A DNA stretch of 64,000 nucleotides from Xestospongia muta (Eukaryota; Porifera; Demospongiae; Haplosclerida; Petrosiidae), in assembly GCA_963693285.1 (NCBI GenBank), contig OY848917.1:14570192-14634191 (forward strand), in the 5' to 3' direction. The notes under the pieces were generated by a model. The model ran no database searches. It was not told where the DNA came from and saw nothing but the letters and a program-made list of their open reading frames with translations. Below are positions 46,746-60,000 of this stretch, in pieces (within the stretch, counting starts at the first letter, position 1; every line of letters starts with the position of its first letter). Made by a program: the position numbers and the translations under genes.

Positions 46746-46924
46746 GGTGAAGACCACTTGTGGTCTATAGGCTAATAATTAATCAAAGCTCCTCCTACTA
46801 ATTATGAGTAATTAATAGTTATATAAAGTTGTGATAATTGACAATGGGACTGTCTACATAAATTATTAAAAATACACAAAGCTTTCGTCTTCAGAGAATA
46901 ATGTAATTAGTCTTCAAATTTGGG

Positions 46925-47335
46925 ATTACCGTTATTCCATTCCAGTGTTGTTGACGTCACTTTACCATCATCATGACAACCATACCTCCAGCATGAGTCT
47001 CTGCATCAGTTCTATTTCATATTGTCTCACGTACATAAGGAATTAACTTCATTACAACCTCATCTTTATCTTCTGCTGTAGTATACACACTTATCACTTT
47101 AATGTTTGGTTTTGAAGAATTTGGGTTGATCATCATTGTTGAGACCTTAGCTGCAGTAGCTCCTAATTCACCAGATAGCACAGTCTAACTTATTGTCTCC
47201 CAGACCTGATCAATACAAGAGATGTGTTTGAAGATCAACCATTTGCCTAATGTTGGTCTGTTGGCACTGCAGTGAACTGGACCATTGACATAAATCCAGT
47301 AATTATCAAATACCTCTGTGGGTTTGAAACTGTTA
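46925..47335 (-). pseudogene. Cassette C: Bles03/UPF0696-like remnant
   Basis: Contains EVFDNYWIYVNGPVHCSANR, LGKWLIF and IDQVWETIS, then a stop. It is open at the place where A and B carry the GM-stop (reads VVMKLIPYV) but has another stop (RETI, stop). Different cassettes are broken at different positions, which implies an intact ancestor. Confidence 0.4.
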
Positions 47336-47370
47336 ATTTTTAACCCCTTTTCAACAATCGCAGTGTTAAT

Positions 47371-48638
47371 ATGGATAAACAGCAACATCAGAAAGACAAA
47401 TTGTAAGTTTAATACAAACATGAGCAGGTCTAGAAGCAGTCAGATTTTGTTCCAGATTTAAATTCCACATCTCTCTCTTTCAATCAGATACCTCACTTGT
47501 ACAGAATAAAAAATTCTGAAGGTATTATATCTTTAATCAATGTGGGTGTGGCTTAATTCACGAATTATTTTATTACAGGTCAATATCATTGTCCAATCAC
47601 CTTCAAAGTCTTTAATGAAAATAGTCACATAGTTGCTATATACTCCAGTGGTAACGACTATTCCTATGAGGTCTATATATAGAGTTATCATGACATCATT
47701 GTGTTACTATTATTAGTGCATGCTTACTAATTTCTTATGTTACTAATATTAGTAACAGGCCTCTGTTTCTGTAGGAAATTGATAGATTAGATATTAAAAC
47801 TAAACATTTTCAAGATCTTTTGACAGAACAATCTTTTAAGAGAGGTGACATAATAATTATACAGGTAATTATCATAATTACTTTATAACTAGTAGAGTCA
47901 TCCCTAATTTTGTTACATAGGATCCAACTGCACTTGAAACATTTGATATTTCCAGTTTTCATCACATGAAGAACGACTTATTTGTGGATGAAGAAGGTAT
48001 GGACATTATACTATATTATAATATTGTGACTGAGTCTGATAAAAAGGATATTATCGTGGAAAGATTTCAAACAGAAACTTGTATATTAATAGTTGTTATA
48101 TGGCCATCTTAAACAGTGTGCTTACTAAACTTGCTATGTAGAAAGCAAAATGTCTGTATAGCAAATTTTAGAGACTTGTTGTTGTGTACCAACTGTTTAT
48201 AAAGTGTTTGTTAAAAATTTTGTGTGATAAGACAGTTTTTTCAGACTCAGCACATTGTCTAGTATTGTTATGTTTGTGTTTGTAATAAAAATGTTTTATT
48301 TTTAACTCTATAGAACTAGAAAGAGCTAGAACAGATCCTAATTATTGTTTATGAGTATAAAGCTCCTGTAAGTTAGCCCACATGTGTGTGTCCATTGTGT
48401 AACCAATTGTCTGTCCATCCATCATTCCATTCGTCCATTTACTATAAGAAAAAAGAAAAAGCCAAGACTAAATTAACTGCAATAATGCTGTAAGTTATTA
48501 TTAATTAACTACCTTGTTACTATGACAACTGTTGCTATGGTAACCCTATCTCTAGGTCATTATTCAACAGGAGCTGTAGTACAGTCCTTTACATCAACAA
48601 TATTTGCTCCAGTAACACAGAATGAAGTTGGTAAATAG
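47371..48638 (+). pseudogene. PPIL2-like: Cassette C: PPIL2-like U-box half with 5' deletion
   Basis: Starts MDKQQHQKDKL (47,371). Exon 2 is cut after YLTCTE and joined near 47,506 to the end of the LNFHK exon, with a two-base AT overlap, removing the U-box core exons. From 47,578 it continues with GQYHCPITFKVFNENSHIVA, RLDIKTKHFQDLLTEQSF (with a proper CAG/GTAATT donor), DPTALETFDISSFHHMKNDL and the final exon ending at TAG 48,638. The acceptor before EKKKAK is lost (TATAAG). Not functional. Confidence 0.7.
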
Positions 48639-48844
48639 AAGAATAATACACTGTATGTACAGGATTTAAAGGGTTAAAAATAAGTGCCAGAGTCCGAGGT
48701 ATAGTAGGAAATAATGTTTTTGACATTCTTATGTCCATTTATATATCTATTTATTCATCCATTGATTTATCCATGAATCCCATTTGTAGAGTTTCATTCG
48801 TCTATTTCTGTACATGTAATGTGACTTATTATTTTGTCCTCCAG

Positions 48845-49406
48845 TTAAATCAATTGAAAGCTGACCTTCAAGACTTGTTATTCTCAGATAAATGGACACC
48901 AGATGCATATCTCATAGCCAGAGTTTATGTCCCTGATGACTTTGAGAGAGATGATAAAGATGACTTTACTGATAATGAAAGGTACACTTCATATAATATG
49001 TGTGTGTCATTTATTTAACTCTAGGTCTAGACTGCCACAACTAATACAACACAATCATAAAGTGTAAGTGAATACATTAAATACTTTTGATTAAAATTCT
49101 ACAAGAGTCCTAGTCATTTCAATTTTGTTATAAACAATGTCAAAAACCTACCAAATATCAAATTTACATCATTGCTCAATGACCATTTAGTATTGGTTAA
49201 ACATTTGCAAATAGTAAATTTAACCAATTTTTATTTTTACTAATTTTTAACAAACTATAACTTACTTTAGAAATAAAAAAATAATTCATTCTTTTATGAT
49301 TATTTTGTTATTCCCCATTAGTAAAGACAAGGCGTATCGTCATCTTCATGAGAGTGTCCACCTCCCAGCTCTCACACCACACCTACCTAATACAGTATCA
49401 GAATGA
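48845..49406 (+). CDS. Cassette C: unassigned 3' gene end (three exons)
   Basis: Exons 48,845-48,981, 49,025-49,063 and 49,322-49,406 keep frame and splice sites like cassette A (LFSDKWTPDAYLIARVYVPD, RLPQLIQHNHKV, HESVHLPALTPHLPN). The 5' part is missing and the family is unknown. Confidence 0.45.
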
Positions 49407-49754
49407 CACAAACGAGCTCTATCACTACAAAGAACTAGATTAGGTACATTGACAAAAGACCACTTGAATTTTTTGTAGCACAATATTTTTTTTCTAAAAT
49501 ATACAATTTCAGTGCTATAAATAGATTAGTAGAAATGAAGGAATGAGAGGAGTAATACCTATTATTAGAATCATATGTCTGTCTACATGTACTTACATGT
49601 ACATAATTTTTTTCAAATCTACCTCTGACAGATCTGAGTTCATGTAGTAGGTGAGATACACTGTGATAGCTGTCTCCTACATACATGCACTAGTTTCACT
49701 GATTCATAATATATACATACACACATATATTGTAACAGAAAATTACTGAGACCG

Positions 49755-52120
49755 CCGCTACACTGTCTAGTTTGGAAATTTCTAATAGAAATATATTATA
49801 CCTTTTATGGTATATAGACATTGCTTTAAAAGTATATTTCTTTCCAATAACAACTTGTATAATGTTAAAAATACTATAGGTATTTTGAAGACTTTAATTA
49901 GTTCTTAATCAAAATCAATTAAAAATCAATTAATGTTAGTCACACGTGTAGTTATTTCCCGCCAAATTTGTCACGTGTTTGTGTTGAGTGGTCGTAAAAT
50001 TGAAGCATGACAAGATTATCTTAAAAGGTCTCCTCCATTTTGCATACTTTTATTAGAAGGTGAGTTATCTCTCCATCCATCCATCTCACGTCCATTCTGC
50101 AGTTATTACAAATAACTCTCTTTTTCTTCCTCTATGTTCTCTACGACTCATCGCATCGTTGGATCATCTCGTACTTCGTTGGATTGACTCGCCTCATCGT
50201 TGGATAACTCTCGTCGCTGGATCATCTTTTTATTTATTTTTGTCACTATTATCTGTTTTTTTTCTTTTTATTCTTATTTTTTATTTATTTTTTATTATTT
50301 TTTTTTATTTTTGTCAAGTGATTTTTGAATTTTAAAAAGATTTTTTTTCTCGCTCTTCGTTTCTACAGGACTCAACTTGGAAGTTCTTTCCCTGTTTTAA
50401 GACCCTTCTTCTCTGGTGTTATCTGATGTTCTCGACTGTTCTCTGGTGTTATCTGATGTTCTAGATTGTTCCCTGATGTTCTCTTGACTGTTATAATCTT
50501 CTCTGGATGAAAAAGATGAGTCGGTCTCCATGTCATTGGGCTCTTCCTGTCTTCCTTCAAGCCTTCTTTCCTCTTCTTTTATTTTTTTTATTTTTTTTTA
50601 TTTTGGGCTATCCAGCCCATACATCATACACACACTCATACAAATCCTATTAATTATATCTCCCCTGCCGCCTGGCGGCCTAAAAAAATTTTTTTTTAAA
50701 ATCCTAGGCCGCCAGGTGGCGGGGGAGAGCTCTGATCTTCTAGGGTGCGTGTGTGTGTGCTGTGTGTGTGTGTGTTAGTGGTCCTTTTTCACTTCCTCTG
50801 TCTCTCTCTTCACTCTCTATCCATTCATTGTCACTGTCAGTTCATAACTACTCTCTTTTTCTTTCCCTGCAGGAGCACTGGTGAAAAAGGTGAGCTGTCT
50901 CTCCATCCATTCATCACTTCTCATCCATTTTTTAGCAATCCAGTTGTTATTCTCTCTTTCTCCCTCTATGTTCTCAACTTGTGGACTGATCATGACTGGA
51001 CTCTTGGGAACTCTCTATCTTCTCTTTCCTACAATTGCTGGATTGGAGACCTTCACTAGTACTGGACTTTTTGGGGACTCTTTCAACTACAGAGACTGTT
51101 TTAATTTTTAGTTTTAGTTGTCATTTTTTTAGTTTTTTTTTTATAATTTGTTTTTATGTGTATTAATTTTCTTTAAAAAACATTTTCACCAGTCAATTTT
51201 AACTTTGAAGATATTTATTTAATAATTATTTTTATAACTTGAAACTCTAGATTTAATATAACTTTGAAAACTTAGTTTAGAATTCAATTTGTAATCACCT
51301 AAATCATACTAAATCTTTTTACAACTATTTATTACACATCATCCATCTTACTTATAATATAGATCATTTCTTTATTATTGTTGTTCTTTAGCTTTATTTA
51401 CAAGATAAATAATTTTAGGAATTCTTTAGTTTGTATCATATTATTATTAATATTCTTAACCAAAAGCAAAAATATTTAATTAAATTTAAAAAAAAAATAA
51501 TTAAAAATCTATTAGTTTTGCTGTTCTTGTTAGCGTTTTGCTGTATACGTGTGCTACTGTTATATTTTCCCGCCAAAATAATAGATCACGCGTTTGCTAT
51601 TCCTCACTAGTCGTGTGCTGACGATATAGTAATGGATTCTCTGGAGACCTTCTTTGGTTGAACCCTTCACCTATTGAAATTTTAATTTTGTTTCATTTTT
51701 AATTTTAATGAAGTTATTTTTAAATGATTATTTTATTCTGGCTTTTAATCGTTAAAATTAATATTTATTTACTATTTAACTTGTTTGTTATTTGTACTCT
51801 CACAAGATATCAACAAACTGGATGAGATCCATATAGATCAGAGAAACTACACAATCACTGTCATCTTCTAACTCAAAGATCTTTCTATACATTAAGCACA
51901 ACTTGATGATATATACTGGTAGCAGTAGATTCACATGTAACATAGTAACATGTCTAAATCACTAATATACAATTTTTATTCATGTTAAATATAAAACATA
52001 AAATTTAATTTGGAAATGATACATTTTAAAGTACAGAATTATGTACAGTGTAAGACATTCGTCATATAATTCAAAAGTGCAATTTATGGTTACTGAAATT
52101 AGATGAGGTCAAATGACATC
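49755..52120. repeat. Unit spacer, copy 2
   Basis: Duplicate of 38,020-40,400 with indels in poly-T tracts and in the TGATGTTCTC repeat. E2F-like sites lie at 49,955-49,966 and 51,566-51,577. Confidence 0.75.
50659..50728. other. GC-rich long hairpin, copy 2
   Basis: Arms 50,659-50,682 and 50,705-50,728. Same GC arms as copy 1, with a shorter A/T centre. Confidence 0.7.
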
Positions 52121-52124
52121 GTAC

Positions 52125-52403
52125 TCAACTGGATGATATTAGTGATAAAATAGATGACTGGACTTGATGACACATACATTGATGTGTCTTTAGATTATCT
52201 TCTATACTAAATGTACAAGTACAGTCTGGACAGTGGTAGGGTTTGTCACCAGTGTGATGAGAATAAATATGACAAGTCATAATATTACAATCAGTACTGG
52301 TCATATGATGACATAAAGGACACTGGAAAATGTCTTGTTTTAAGAGACAGTGGTTGTTATGATGATCAGTTAATACAGTTGGGTTAACATGTCTTCTTAC
52401 GGT
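52125..52403 (-). pseudogene. Cassette D: C2H2 zinc-finger gene 3' end
   Basis: Same two-finger end as cassette B with a slightly different C-terminus, because of an extra A at about 52,148. From about 52,210 on it is identical to B. Confidence 0.6.
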
Positions 52404-52629
52404 TATTTACAAGATAACAGAGTTTGTGTTGGATGACATATTCGGTGAAGACCACATGTGGTCTATAGGCTAATAATTAATCAAAGCTCCTCCTACTAAT
52501 TATGAGTAATTAATAGTTATATAAAAGTTGTGATAATTGACAATGGGACTTGTCTACACGAATTATTAAAAATACACAAAGCTTTGGTCTTCAGAGAATA
52601 ATGTAATTAGTCTTTAAATTTGGGATTAC

Positions 52630-53010
52630 CTTTATTCTATTTGAGTGTTCTTGACATCACTTTACCATCACCATGACAACCATACCTCCCAGCATGAGTC
52701 TCTGCATCAGTTTTATATCGTATTGTCTCACGTACATAAGAAATTAACTACATTCCAACCTCATCTCTATATTCTGCTGTAGTATACTTATCACTTTAAT
52801 GTTTGGGTTTGAAGAAGTAGCTCCTAATTCAACAGATAGCACAGTATGACTTATTGTCTCCCAGACCTGATCAATACAAGAGATGTGTTTGAAGATCAAT
52901 CATTTGCTTAATGTTGGTCCTTTGGCACTGCAGTGAACTGGACCATTGACATAAATCCAGTAATTATCAAATACCTCTGTGGGTTCGGCCATCTTTATTA
53001 AGGTAGGCGG
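52630..53010 (-). pseudogene. Cassette D: Bles03/UPF0696-like remnant
   Basis: Practically identical to cassette B (40,905-41,280), including the same stop. Confidence 0.4.
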
Positions 53011-53053
53011 GTTTTTTAATTTTTAACCCCTTTTCAACAATCGCAGTGTTAAT

Positions 53054-54826
53054 ATGGATAAAAAGCAACATCAGAAAGACAAATTGTAAGTTTAATACAA
53101 AGATGAGCAGGTCTAGATTTTGTTCCAGTTTTAAATTCCACATCTCTCTCTTTCAATCAGATACCTCACTTGTACAGAATGGTCCACAATATATGGTGGA
53201 AAGAAGGCAGTGGCTGCTGCTAAAGGTGGAAGGTCAGAATTCAAAAAACCTCCATTTAATTGTTATAGGTAAGTACATATAATACATCTGGTGTGATAAT
53301 GTCGTGTGTTTAGTTTATCTCTTCAGCCATTTGAACATCCTTTGTGTACATCTGATGGAATAGTGTTTGATCTGATGTAAGTAATTATGAGATGGATGAA
53401 TGAATGAACAGATGGATGGATGGATAGATCCAATGGACAAACAGACAGATGAATGGATAAATAGATGGTTGGTTGAGTAGATAAGTAGAAAGATGTGGGA
53501 AATACAAGGAGGGAATGGATCAATGGATTTACTTTACAATGGATGTATTACTAGGAACATTGTACTCTATCTAAAGAAGTATGGACATAATCCTTTAACA
53601 GGAGAGGTAATATGTGGTTATTTTTAACCCTTTAGTAATTGATTATATTATTTTAAGCCAATGGATGCCAAGTCACTCATCAAATTGAATTTTCATAAAA
53701 AATTCTGAAGGTATTATATCTTTAATCAATGTGGGTGTGGCTTAATTCACTAATTATTTCATTACAGGTCAATATCATTGTCCAATCACCTTCAAAGTCT
53801 TTAATGAAAATAGTCACATTGTTGCTATACACCCCAGTGGTAACATCTATTCCTATGAGGTCTATAAATAGAGTTATCATGACATCATTGTGTTACTATT
53901 ATTAGTGCATGCTTACTAATTTCTTATGTTACTAATATTAGTAACAGGCCTCTGTTTCTGTAGGCAATTGATAGATTAGATATTAAAACTAAACATTTTC
54001 AAGATCTTTTAACAGAACAATCTTTTAAGAGAGGTGACATAATAACTATATGGATAATTATCATAATTACTTTATAATTAGTAGGGTCATCCCTAATTTT
54101 GTTACATAGGATCCAACTGCACTTGAAAAATTTGATATTTCCAGTTTTCATCACATGAAGAACGACTTATTTGTGGATGAAGAAGGTATGGACATTATAC
54201 TATATTATAATATTGTGACTGAGTCTGATAAAAAGGATATTATTGTGGAAAGATTTCAAACAAAAACTTGTATATTAATCGTTGTTACATGGCCATCTTA
54301 AACAGTGTGCTTACTAAACTTGCTATGTAGAAAGCAAAATGTCTGTATAACAAATTTTAGAGACTTGTTGTGTACCAACTGTTTATAAAGTGTTTGTTAA
54401 AAATTTTGTGTGATAAGACATTTTTTTCAGACTCAGCACATTGTCTAGTATTGTTATGTTTGTGTTTGTAATAAAAAATGTTTTATTTTTAACTCTATAG
54501 AACTAGAAAGAGCTAGAACAGGTCCTACTTATTGTTTATGAGTATAAAGCTCCTGTAAGTTAGCCCACATGTGTGTGTCCATTGTGTAACCAATCGTCTG
54601 TCCATCCATTATTCCATTCGTCCATTTACTAAGAGAAAAAAGAAAAAGCCAAGACTAAATTAACTGCAAGAAATGCTTAAGTTATTATTAATTAACTACT
54701 TTGTTACTATGACAACTGTTACTATGGTAACCCTATCTCTAGGCTCATTATTCAATAGGAGCTGTAGCACAGTCTTTTACATCAACAATATTTGCTCCAG
54801 TAACAGAGAATGAAGTTGGTAAATAG
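53054..54826 (+). pseudogene. PPIL2-like: Cassette D: PPIL2-like U-box half
   Basis: Copy of cassette B at an offset of 11,735 bp with all the same lesions: extra A in the LNFHK exon, lost donor after the FKRGD exon, lost donor after ARNA, stop before the cyclophilin domain. Confidence 0.75.
53392..53495. repeat. GATG-type minisatellite, cassette D
   Basis: Same array as in cassette B. Confidence 0.75.
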
Positions 54827-55032
54827 AAGAATAATACACTGTATGTACAGGATTTAAAGGGTTAAAAATGAGTGACAGAGTCACGAGGTATAGTAGGAAA
54901 TAATGTTTTTGACATTCTTATGTCCATTTATATATCTATTTATTCATCCATTGATTTATCCATGAATCCATTTGTAGAGTTTCATTTGTCTATTTCTGTA
55001 CATGTAATGTGACTTATTATTTTGTCCTCTAG

Positions 55033-55265
55033 TTAAATCAATTGAAAGCTGACCTTCAAGACTTGTTATTCTTAGATAAACGGACACTAGATGCATATCT
55101 CATAGCCAGAGTTTATGTCCCTGATGACTTTGAGAGAGATGATAAAGATCACTTTACTGATAATGAAAGGTACACTTACTTTAGAAATAAAAAAATAATT
55201 CATTCTTTTATGATTATTTTGTTATTCCCCATTAGTAAAGACAAGGCATATTCGTTGTCTTCATG
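55033..55265 (+). pseudogene. Cassette D: unassigned 3' gene end, damaged
   Basis: Identical to 43,298-43,530: missing middle exon and frameshifted last exon. Confidence 0.6.
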
Positions 55266-55961
55266 AGAGTGTCCACCTCCCAGCTCTCACACCACACCTA
55301 CCTAATACAGTATCAGAATGACACAAACAAGCTCTATCACTACAAAGAACTAGATTAGGTACATTGACAAAAGACCACTTGAATTTTTTGTAGCACAATA
55401 TTTTTTTCTAGAATATATAATTTCAGTGCTATAAATAGATTAGTAGCAATGAAGGAATGAGAGGTTATAAGTAATACCTATTATTAGAATCATATGTCTG
55501 TCTACATGTACTTACATGTATTCTATGAAACCAGTCACTTTTCCCTTATCGACTTCAACAAATCTGAGCTATAGGTAGTTACCAATAGTCAATGGATTAT
55601 CTAAAACTGTTACTAGTATAGATTAAATAATATGTGTCTCTCAAGTACCCTTATAAGATATCAACAAACTGGACAAGATCCATACAGATCACTGTCACCT
55701 TCTAACTCAAAGATCTTACTCTCTATATAATAAAACTAAGTGACACTTGATTAGTTTACATGTAACACAGTAATATGTTTAAATAGCAAGTCTACAATTT
55801 TCATTCATAGCTAAAATTTATAAATAGTAAAGTTTGTTAATAAATTAAAACTGTAATGGTGCATTAAATGATTAATACATTTAAAATACATAATATCTAC
55901 CACTGACAGATCTGAGTTCATGTAGTAGGTGAGATACACTGTGATAGCTGTCTCCTACATA
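55266..55961. other. Spacer after cassette D
   Basis: Copy of 43,531-44,225; no gene seen. Confidence 0.5.
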
Positions 55962-57042
55962 ACTAATAACTAAGTCTGTTCAGCTAAGACTACAACCAGA
56001 AATTATCTGTGTAGCCATATACTCTTTCCTGTAACATTAGAGTACACTAATGTAAATATTGTAGCCAGTTGGCTAAGGAAGCAAGTTGGACCAGCCAAGA
56101 CTACAACCACAAATTATCTAATGTTAACCATATCAAAGGATCACTCTGATTAGATAGTAAATATATCCACCAACATGAAGGTGAAGAAAACTAACTGTAA
56201 GTAACTAAAAGGTTTTGGTCCACCAAAAGTAACTGTAACTAACTAAATGTTATTACAACACTTCAATAACTAAGTATAACTAACTAAATTGTTTCAAGTT
56301 AAAACAAACTAAGATAACTAAAATAACTGACAGGAATCGTCAAGTTAGCACAGATAATATTGCATGTAATCAAAGTAAATTTGGTTCACTCCCAGAATGT
56401 TAATGTGTAAATTGTTCAATGTTACTGAGACTAGATAATCTAATGTCTACTGATTATGTAACTATTGTTTGTTTAGTGAAAGTTTGTTATACAAGAGAAA
56501 GAGGAGGGGTTCATGTAGACTGAATCTAGTAATTACCAAATTCTTTATAATAGAAACAACTATAAAGATAGGAAGTGGTTCATTAGTCTTGAATCCATAT
56601 ATGGTGATTATACTGTGTGCGTGTTGATGTATGTTTTCTAAATTTCATTGAAGGTTTATTAGACAGGCTAATAGTAAATACAGCTAATATGAATTACTAA
56701 TATTGCCATAATTGCCATAATCTAATTTAGACATATACAACTTTCTCAGCACAGACATATATACTAATTAAATGTTGTAGTCACTTGGCTGAGGAATCAA
56801 GTTTGGTCAGCCAAGACTACAACCACAAATTATCTAATTTACCTATATCAATAGCATCACTCTGATTAGATAGTAGTAATAGAAATCCTATATATCATTC
56901 AATCATGACATGACGTCACGTATTTCCCAGCCCTAAATAAGATATATAAGCATTGACAGCTTTATTTTCTTAAGCTTGCACTAAAATACTATTGTTACTG
57001 TTCAGTACTGAAGTGTATATACTTTAACTTGGTTTTTAAACA
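55962..57042 (+). repeat. Type II upstream region of G5
   Basis: Homologous to the regions before G2 and G4. Hairpin repeats lie at 56,058-56,107 and 56,777-56,826. It is identical to the G4 copy up to about 56,597, after which differences accumulate. Confidence 0.75.
56911..56918 (+). promoter_or_regulatory. CRE/ATF-like palindrome upstream of G5
   Basis: TGACGTCA, 125 bp before the G5 start codon. Confidence 0.6.
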
Positions 57043-60000
57043 ATGAAATTGTCCATTGTAAGTTGTACATAATGTTAATTTATTCTAAGTTGACTTACCT
57101 GGTTTACGATAATATTATAATATATATATATATATTTATCAATAGATCTATTGTCTTTTTATGACACAACTCTCCATACTACATTCTCTGTGTGATGGTC
57201 TTGTTTTGTATGTCAAGTCTAATGAACAACAGAAATGTCCAAATAGTTCCATATGTCACACTCTACCTTTCTATTCTCAAAATGCTACATTGTTTTTTGT
57301 ATCTAACACTACCTTTGTGTTCATGAAAGGTGAGCATAAACTTGAAAACAATATACTTGTTACTGGAGTTAGTCAAATTGTATTTATGAGTATGTTTGCT
57401 TACAACCACAAAAACAATGACAAACCAACTATCAGATGCAGTACAGTCACAGCTGGTCTACAATTTATTAACTCTTCTTATGTTAGAGTTGATGGTCTAG
57501 TAATTAATGTCAGTTGTAGTTCTAGACCTGGTATTTCATTTTACAATGTCTCATCAGTTACCATATATCGATCTACAATACACAATCTATATAACTTGGG
57601 AATATTTATTACCAATTCAATCAATCTTACAATATCAGAATGTTCTTTTACTTGTGCTAATAATGATCTTGGTGTTGATAATGAGAGCAATCAATTGTTG
57701 TACAGTGTTTCTATTATATCTAACAGTTTAGAGGAGGTACATTATAATATCAGTGAGTCTGTCTTTGTTGGTAATCTACCTTCATTAGGTGGAGGTTTAC
57801 ATATTTATACTACTAACACTAAGTATAGTGAAGTGACTATTAAAAGATGTAATTTCTCACATATAGTTGGTTGTCTTGATAGTGCAGCTAATATTACTGT
57901 TGTTAACAATAGTGACTATGCTGATATCACTGTACTTGATTCTGTTTTTTATCGAAATTACCTTAATCGTTCAATTCCTAAAAAAGAACTGCTAGGTGGT
58001 GGATTAAAAATAAAGCTTACTCAGATTGTTAACACAAACAGCACTAAAATATTACATTATAATAAAGTAATCATACATAATTCAACTTTCTCAAACAACT
58101 ATGCTGATTATGGAGCTGGTGCTGGTATTTTAATTGATGTTATTGTAAACCCTTTGAAAGTTCTTGTCTCAAATTCAACTTTTACACAGAACATAGCAAG
58201 ACATAGATGTGGTGGTTTGATAGTGGAAGTATCAGATGGTATTCCAGGAAATAGCCAAAGTTATTTTATAAATATTATAGGAAGTACTTTCTTTGGTAAT
58301 CAAGCTGAGATAGATGCCACTGGATTGTTAATATGGCCATTGTTGCATAATTACAGCCATTTTCATATATTAATCAAAGGTTGTAATTTTGATTCAAATA
58401 CTTTTATTGGAGATATAACAAAAAGGTACACAGGTCATTCAGCATTGTTGTTGAGGTTTTCCAGCTTTAGAGGTTATAATAACTCAATTATTAATACTAA
58501 CTGCTCCTTTGTCAATAATAAAGGAGGGAGTTTATATCTGAGTACATATAAACAAGGATTGGTCGGCAAATTGAATGTTTTAATCAACAAATGTTACTTT
58601 GGCCATAACAGTGGAGGTGTGTATAGTACTACAACATTGCTTTTATATCCAGTATGTGCATCAGTGATTATATCTTACTGCCAGTTCGAAAATAACTCTG
58701 CTTTTCAAAATGATGTTGCTGTTGCTTTAAGTATAATGTATTTTATTGAAAATTCTCATTGTTCTAATTTACATCTTTTGAATATAACTGTGAAAAATTC
58801 CAAATCAGGAAGAAATGCTATAGCTTTACTTTGTTTAACTATAAACCTTAAAGTTAACATCAGTAATATTCAAGTATACGACAACAATATGACTGGTATT
58901 GGATGTGATAGTTGTGGACTACATTTCAATGGAAACAACATTATAGCTAACAATACTACACCATATGTTGGAGGAGGTCTGATAGTCAATAAAAGTGGAT
59001 ATGCTGTTACAGAGAAATATGGTTCAGTAATTTTTATCAACAATACTGCTACTAAAGGAGGAGCTTTATACTCAGATACTAACAATCCATTGTCATTTGG
59101 ATCTTGTACCTTTTCTGAATTTAGACCTCTTTTTCAAAATAATACTTCTACTATTACAGGAGACAACTTGTATGGAGGATTATTTTATAATTGTCTGTGG
59201 CCTACCACTGGTATTATAACAACTCATGGTCACTTTAAAGATGCAATAAATTGCAACATAACTGCACACATTAGTCTAAACTATACTAGTGTCTCCTCAG
59301 ATCCTTTTGCTGTTTGTTTATGTCATCAAAATAATTCTATAAATTATTACACAAATGTCACCAATCTAATTGTTTATCCAGGTCAATTATTCACCATATC
59401 ATTGATTACAGTAGGATACTGTGGTAGTTCTAGTCCAAGTATATTATATACAACATCATCACCTAATTTACAACTTATTGGTAACACTGATAATGACAAG
59501 ACAAGTATTCAATGTAAAGACTTTGTTTATAAAGCAATTCAGTTGTTGCCACATGTTTCACAAGGTACTGTCACATTCAGTGTCCCTTCAACAACATTTC
59601 CATTTTCTAAGTCTTTCTCTTTAATGGTTTCATTTTTAAATTGTCCTCCTGGTACAAAACTGGGGTCATCACATGAGTGTGTTTGTAATGACATTATCAC
59701 AGCTCTCACATCTGATGTACAATGTAATGTATCATGGTTACCATATCCTATACATAAACTTCCTGGTAATAATAATTGGTTAGGTTACAAAGAAGACTAC
59801 AATTGTACAATTGCATACAAGAATTGTCCATTTGATTATTGTCAATCTTCTGAGATCTACTTCAATTTAGACAATGATACAGATCTTCAATGTAATCACA
59901 ATAGAGTGGGTCTTCTTTGTGGTCAATGTCAGTCAGGACTCAGTCTTAAACTTGGTTCTAATGTATGTTCTAAATGTACTAACATTTATCTCCTCTTACT

